DNA from: Sisyra terminalis
Lineage: Eukaryota > Arthropoda > Insecta > Neuroptera > Sisyridae
Direction of reading: 5' to 3'
DNA: 64,000 bases
NCBI GenBank assembly: GCA_958496175.1
Contig: OY292279.1
Span: 930,001-994,000, forward strand
Both the position numbers and the translations under genes were made by a program. The notes below the pieces were generated by a model, which saw only the letters and a program-made list of their open reading frames with translations, had not been told where the DNA came from and made no database searches. Of this stretch, positions 58,592-64,000 are shown piece after piece. Every line of letters begins with the position of its first letter. Position 1 is the stretch's first letter.

Positions 58592-61500
58592 CTATGCAAA
58601 AAATAAAAAGCATTTGTTACGTATATCTTTGGAAAATTGAAACTGGAAATTAAATTGTTGAAAGTCTATGCGAAAAAATTCGACTGATATTGGGTCACTT
58701 AAAGAAGGTGACTTTTCATTATGAGGTCTAGTTTTCTCAACGGATTCTGAATTAAGGCTATCAAGTGAAATATAATAGGAAAACAATTTTGTCCTGTGTG
58801 CCCAAAGACACCCGCAATATCGTTTCCAACTTTCACAAAGGACAATTTTCTAATGCATAAAAAGGACATAAGGGATGTTTTCCTTCACTAAATTAAAGTA
58901 GAATATTATAAACTAAACCATTCTTAACCACTATGCAAAAAATAAAAAGCATTTGTTACGTATATCTTTGGAAAATTGAAACTGGAAATTAAATTGATGA
59001 AAGTCTATGCGAAAAAATTCGACTGATATTGGGTCATTTAAAGAAGGTGACTTTTCATTATGAGGTCTAGTTTTCTCAACGGATTTTGAATTAAGGCTAT
59101 CAAGTGAAATATAATAGGAAAACAATTTTGTCCTGTGTGCCAAAAGACACCCGCAATATCGTTTCAAACTTTCAAAAAGGACAATTTTCTAATGCATAAA
59201 AAGGACATAAGGGACGTTTTCCTCACTAAATTAAAGTTGAATATTATAAACTAAACCATTCTTAACCACTATGCAAAAAAAAAAAGCATTTGTTACGTAT
59301 ATCTTTGGAAAATTGAAACTGGAAATTAAATTGTTGAAAGTCTAAGCGAAAAAATTCGACTGATATTGGGTCACTTAATGATGGTGACTTTTCATTATGA
59401 GGTCTAGTTTTCTCAACGGATTTTGAATTAAGGCTATCAAGTGAAATATAATAGGAAAACAATTTTGTCCTGTGTGCCAAAAGACACCCGCAATATCGTT
59501 TCAAACTTTCAAAAAGGACAATTTTCTAATGCATAAAAAGGACATAAGGGATGTTTTCCTTCACTAATTTAAAGATGAATATTATAAACTAAACCATTCT
59601 TAACCACTATGCAAAAAATAAAAAGCATTTGTTACGTATATCTTTGGAAAATTGAAACTGGAAATTAAATTGATAAAAGTCTATGCGAAAAAATTCGACT
59701 GATATTGGGTCATTTAACGAAGGAGACTTTTCATTATGAGGTCTAGTTTTCTCAACGGATTCTGAATTAAGGCTATCAAGTGAAATATAATAGGAAAACA
59801 ATTTTGTCCTGTGCGCCAAAAGACACCCGCAATATCGTTTCCAACTTTCACAAAGGACAATTTTCTAATGCATAAAAAGGACATAAGGGATGGTTTCCTC
59901 ACTAAATTAAAGTTGAATATTATAAACTAAACCATTCTTAACCACTATGCAAAAAATAAAAAGCATTTGTTACGTATATCTTTGGAAAATTGAAACTGGA
60001 AATTAAATTGTTGAAAGTCTATGCGAAAAAATTCGACTGATATTGGGTCACTTAAAGAAGGTGACTTTTCATTATGAGGTCTAGTTTTCTCAACGGATTC
60101 TGAATTAAGGCTATCAAGTGAAATATAATAGGAAAACAATTTTGTCCTGTGTGCCAAAAGACACCCGCAATATCGTTTCAAACTTTCAAAAAGGACAATT
60201 TTCTAATGCATATAAAGGACATAAGGGATGTTTTCCTCACTAAATTAAAGTTGAATATTATAAACTAAACCATTCTTAACCACTATGCTAAAAATAAAAA
60301 GCATTTGTTACGTATATCTTTGGAAAATTGAAACTGGAAATTAAATTGTTGAAAGTCTAAGCGTAAAAATTCAACTGATATTGGGTCATTTAAAGAAGGT
60401 GACTTTTCATTATGAGGTCTAGTTTTCTCAACGGATTTAGAATTAAGGCTATCAAGTGAAATATAATGTGAAAAAAATTTTGTCCTGTGTGCCAAAAGAC
60501 ACCCCCAATATCGTTTCAAACTTTCAAAAAGGGCAATTTTCTAATGCATAAAAAGGACATAAGGGATGTTTTCCTCACTAAATTAAAGTTGAATATTATA
60601 AACTAAACCATTCTTAACCACTATGCAAAAAATAAAAAGCATTTGTAACGTATATCTTTGGAAAATTGAAACTGGAAATAAAATTGTTAAAAGTCAATGC
60701 GAAAAAATTCGACTGATATTGGGTCATTTAAAGAAGGTGACTTTTCATTAAGAGGTCTAGTTTTCTCAACGGATTTTGAAATAAGGCTATCAAGTGAAAT
60801 ATAATAGGAAAACAATTTTGTCCTGTGCGCCAAAAGACACCCGCAATATCGTTTCAAACTTTCAAAAAGGACAATTTTCTAATGCATAAAAAGGACATAA
60901 GGGATGGTTTCCTCACTAAATTAAAGTTGAATATTATAAACTAAACCATTCTTAACCACTATGCAAAAAATAAAAAGCATTTGTTACGTATATCTTTGGA
61001 AAATTGAAACTGGAAATTAAATTGTTGAAAGTCTATGCGAAAAAATTCGACTGATATTGGGTCACTTAAAGAAGGTGACTTTTCATTATGAGGTCTAGTT
61101 TTCTCAACGGATTCTGAATTAAGGCTATCAAGTGAAATATAATAGGAAAACAATTTTGTCCTGTGTGCCCAAAGACACCCGCAATATCGTTTCCAACTTT
61201 CACAAAGGACAATTTTCTAATGCATAAAAAGGACATAAGGGATGTTTTCCTTCACTAAATTAAAGTAGAATATTATAAACTAAACCATTCTTAACCACTA
61301 TGCAAAAAATAAAAAGCATTTGTTACGTATATCTTTGGAAAATTGAAACTGGAAATTAAATTGATGAAAGTCTATGCGAAAAAATTCGACTGATATTGGG
61401 TCATTTAAAGAAGGTGACTTTTCATTATGAGGTCTAGTTTTCTCAACGGATTTTGAATTAAGGCTATCAAGTGAAATATAATAGGAAAACAATTTTGTCC

Positions 61501-64000
61501 TGTGTGCCAAAAGACACCCGCAATATCGTTTCAAACTTTCAAAAAGGACAATTTTCTAATGCATAAAAAGGACATAAGGGACGTTTTCCTCACTAAATTA
61601 AAGTTGAATATTATAAACTAAACCATTCTTAACCACTATGCAAAAAAAAAAAGCATTTGTTACGTATATCTTTGGAAAATTGAAACTGGAAATTAAATTG
61701 TTGAAAGTCTAAGCGAAAAAATTCGACTGATATTGGGTCACTTAATGATGGTGACTTTTCATTATGAGGTCTAGTTTTCTCAACGGATTTTGAATTAAGG
61801 CTATCAAGTGAAATATAATAGGAAAACAATTTTGTCCTGTGTGCCAAAAGACACCCGCAATATCGTTTCAAACTTTCAAAAAGGACAATTTTCTAATGCA
61901 TAAAAAGGACATAAGGGATGTTTTCCTTCACTAATTTAAAGATGAATATTATAAACTAAACCATTCTTAACCACTATGCAAAAAATAAAAAGCATTTGTT
62001 ACGTATATCTTTGGAAAATTGAAACTGGAAATTAAATTGATAAAAGTCTATGCGAAAAAATTCGACTGATATTGGGTCATTTAACGAAGGAGACTTTTCA
62101 TTATGAGGTCTAGTTTTCTCAACGGATTCTGAATTAAGGCTATAAATTGAAATATAATAGGAAAACAATTTTGCCCTGTGTGCCAAAAGACACCCGCAAT
62201 ATCGTTTCAAACTTTCAAAAAGGACAATTTTCTAATGCATAAAAAGGACATAAGGGATGTTTTCCTTCACTAAATTAAAGTAGAATATTATAAACTAAAC
62301 CATTCTTAACCACTATGCAAAAAATAAAAAGCATTTGTTACGTATATCTTTGGAAAATTGAAACTGGAAATTAAATTGATGAAAGCCTATGCGAAAAAAT
62401 TCGACTAATATTGGGTCATTTAAAGAAGGTGACTTTTCATTAAGAGGTCTAGTTTTCTCAACGGATTTTGAAATAAGGCTATCAAGTGAAATATAATAGG
62501 AAAACAATTTTGTCCTGTGCGCCAAAAGACACCCGCAATATCGTTTCAAACTTTCAAAAAGGACAATTTTCTAATGCATAAAAAGGACATAAGGGATGGT
62601 TTCCTCACTAAATTAAAGTTGAATATTATAAACTAAACCATTCTTAACCACTATGCAAAAAATAAAAAGCATTTGTTACGTATATCTTTGGAAAATTGAA
62701 ACTGGAAATTAAATTGTTGAAAGTCTATGCGAAAAAATTCGACTGATATTGGGTCACTTAAAGAAGGTGACTTTTCATTATGAGGTCTAGTTTTCTCAAC
62801 GGATTCTGAATTAAGGCTATCAAGTGAAATATAATAGGAAAACAATTTTGTCCTGTGTGCCCAAAGACACCCGCAATATCGTTTCCAACTTTCACAAAGG
62901 ACAATTTTCTAATGCATAAAAAGGACATAAGGGATGTTTTCCTTCACTAAATTAAAGTAGAATATTATAAACTAAACCATTCTTAACCACTATGCAAAAA
63001 ATAAAAAGCATTTGTTACGTATATCTTTGGAAAATTGAAACTGGAAATTAAATTGATGAAAGTCTATGCGAAAAAATTCGACTGATATTGGGTCATTTAA
63101 AGAAGGTGACTTTTCATTATGAGGTCTAGTTTTCTCAACGGATTTTGAATTAAGGCTATCAAGTGAAATATAATAGGAAAACAATTTTGTCCTGTGTGCC
63201 AAAAGACACCCGCAATATCGTTTCAAACTTTCAAAAAGGACAATTTTCTAATGCATAAAAAGGACATAAGGGACGTTTTCCTCACTAAATTAAAGTTGAA
63301 TATTATAAACTAAACCATTCTTAACCACTATGCAAAAAAAAAAAGCATTTGTTACGTATATCTTTGGAAAATTGAAACTGGAAATTAAATTGTTGAAAGT
63401 CTAAGCGAAAAAATTCGACTGATATTGGGTCACTTAATGATGGTGACTTTTCATTATGAGGTCTAGTTTTCTCAACGGATTTTGAATTAAGGCTATCAAG
63501 TGAAATATAATAGGAAAACAATTTTGTCCTGTGTGCCAAAAGACACCCGCAATATCGTTTCAAACTTTCAAAAAGGACAATTTTCTAATGCATAAAAAGG
63601 ACATAAGGGATGTTTTCCTTCACTAATTTAAAGATGAATATTATAAACTAAACCATTCTTAACCACTATGCAAAAAATAAAAAGCATTTGTTACGTATAT
63701 CTTTGGAAAATTGAAACTGGAAATTAAATTGATAAAAGTCTATGCGAAAAAATTCGACTGATATTGGGTCATTTAACGAAGGAGACTTTTCATTATGAGG
63801 TCTAGTTTTCTCAACGGATTCTGAATTAAGGCTATAAATTGAAATATAATAGGAAAACAATTTTGCCCTGTGTGCCAAAAGACACCCGCAATATCGTTTC
63901 AAACTTTCAAAAAGGACAATTTTCTAATGCATAAAAAGGACATAAGGGATGTTTTCCTTCACTAAATTAAAGTAGAATATTATAAACTAAACCATTCTTA
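58592..64000 (+). repeat. Five-monomer (1,692-bp) higher-order repeat at the right edge
   Basis: The variant with eleven A after atgc (replacing the usual aaaaaataaaaag) lies at 59271, 61638 and 63330: offsets of 2,367 (seven monomers) and 1,692 (five monomers). It is always preceded by gggacgttttcc and followed by cacttaatgatgg. Other marks of the unit are tgtgcccaaagacac with cgtttccaactttcacaaagg, and taacgaaggagac. The units 60959-62650 and 62651-64000 (cut by the window) are nearly the same; 58592-60280 is an older version. The same marker monomers occur once at 49.4-50.1 kb. Confidence 0.85.

Larger units (their letters stand above)
33735..64000 (+). repeat. Satellite array 2, 338/339-bp monomer, about 89 copies
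   Basis: Same monomer and same orientation as array 1, running off the right edge. The first 165 bases (33735-33900) differ from the rest: they carry aacaatgtccttccgtgagg and gagtggagtgaaa, as in the inverted relic at 20765-21235, then pass into ordinary monomers. Most of the array uses the 338 form with ttttcctcac; the 339 form returns at 33.9-35.2 kb and from 58.9 kb. A distinctive subtype with aaattaaatctggaaattt recurs (for example near 36660, 38350, 39705, 41735, 43425 and 44777). Higher-order blocks are listed separately. Some neighbours (54536-55549) are identical or nearly identical to each other, a sign of recent turnover. Confidence 0.97.

Noticed and set aside
33735..64000. A CENP-B-box-like centromere motif in the satellite
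   Set aside because: No match to the mammalian 17-bp box was seen in the monomer; a centromeric role cannot be claimed from sequence alone.

Overview
This is a eukaryotic repeat-rich window, most likely arthropod (insect) heterochromatin. The evidence is strong AT richness, two long satellite arrays, a two-ORF non-LTR retrotransposon of the Jockey type, short introns of 68-76 bp, AATAAA poly(A) signals, and no recognisable host gene. The organism cannot be named more finely from the sequence.

Layout. (1) 1-17603: head-to-tail satellite array with a 338/339-bp monomer, about 52 copies, with multi-monomer (higher-order) duplications. (2) 17604-28101 and 32824-33734: an island built from several copies of one unnamed mobile-repeat family. 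Copy A (17604-about 20080) is direct. Copies B (about 21315-24644, inverted) and C (24685-about 27985, direct) face each other around a 40-bp spacer and form a palindrome with arms of about 3.3 kb. A more diverged piece D (32836-33734) adjoins array 2. Each of A, B and C carries three TGACGTCA palindromes, a tRNA-like A-box/B-box pair, a recurring 15-bp motif, and a two-exon cassette with splice sites and a poly(A) signal. No transposase is visible. (3) 28102-32823: a nearly full-length Jockey-like non-LTR retrotransposon on the minus strand, flanked by a 12-bp target-site duplication. ORF2 (endonuclease plus reverse transcriptase) is intact; ORF1 (CCHC gag-like) has GTG where its start ATG would be expected. 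(4) 33735-64000: the second satellite array, same orientation, about 89 monomers, with 15-, 5-, 4- and 3-monomer repeats produced by unequal exchange.

Most interesting point. The island family itself contains diverged monomers of the satellite: 20765-21235 (inverted, repeating at exactly 338 bp), shorter fragments at 22220-22332 and 26986-27100, and the first monomer of array 2 at 33735-33900, which resembles the island type more than the array type. This suggests the satellite arose by amplification of a tandem repeat carried inside a mobile element. The minus-strand 78-codon ORF that recurs in nearly every monomer begins with TTG, has no ATG, and is not treated as a gene.
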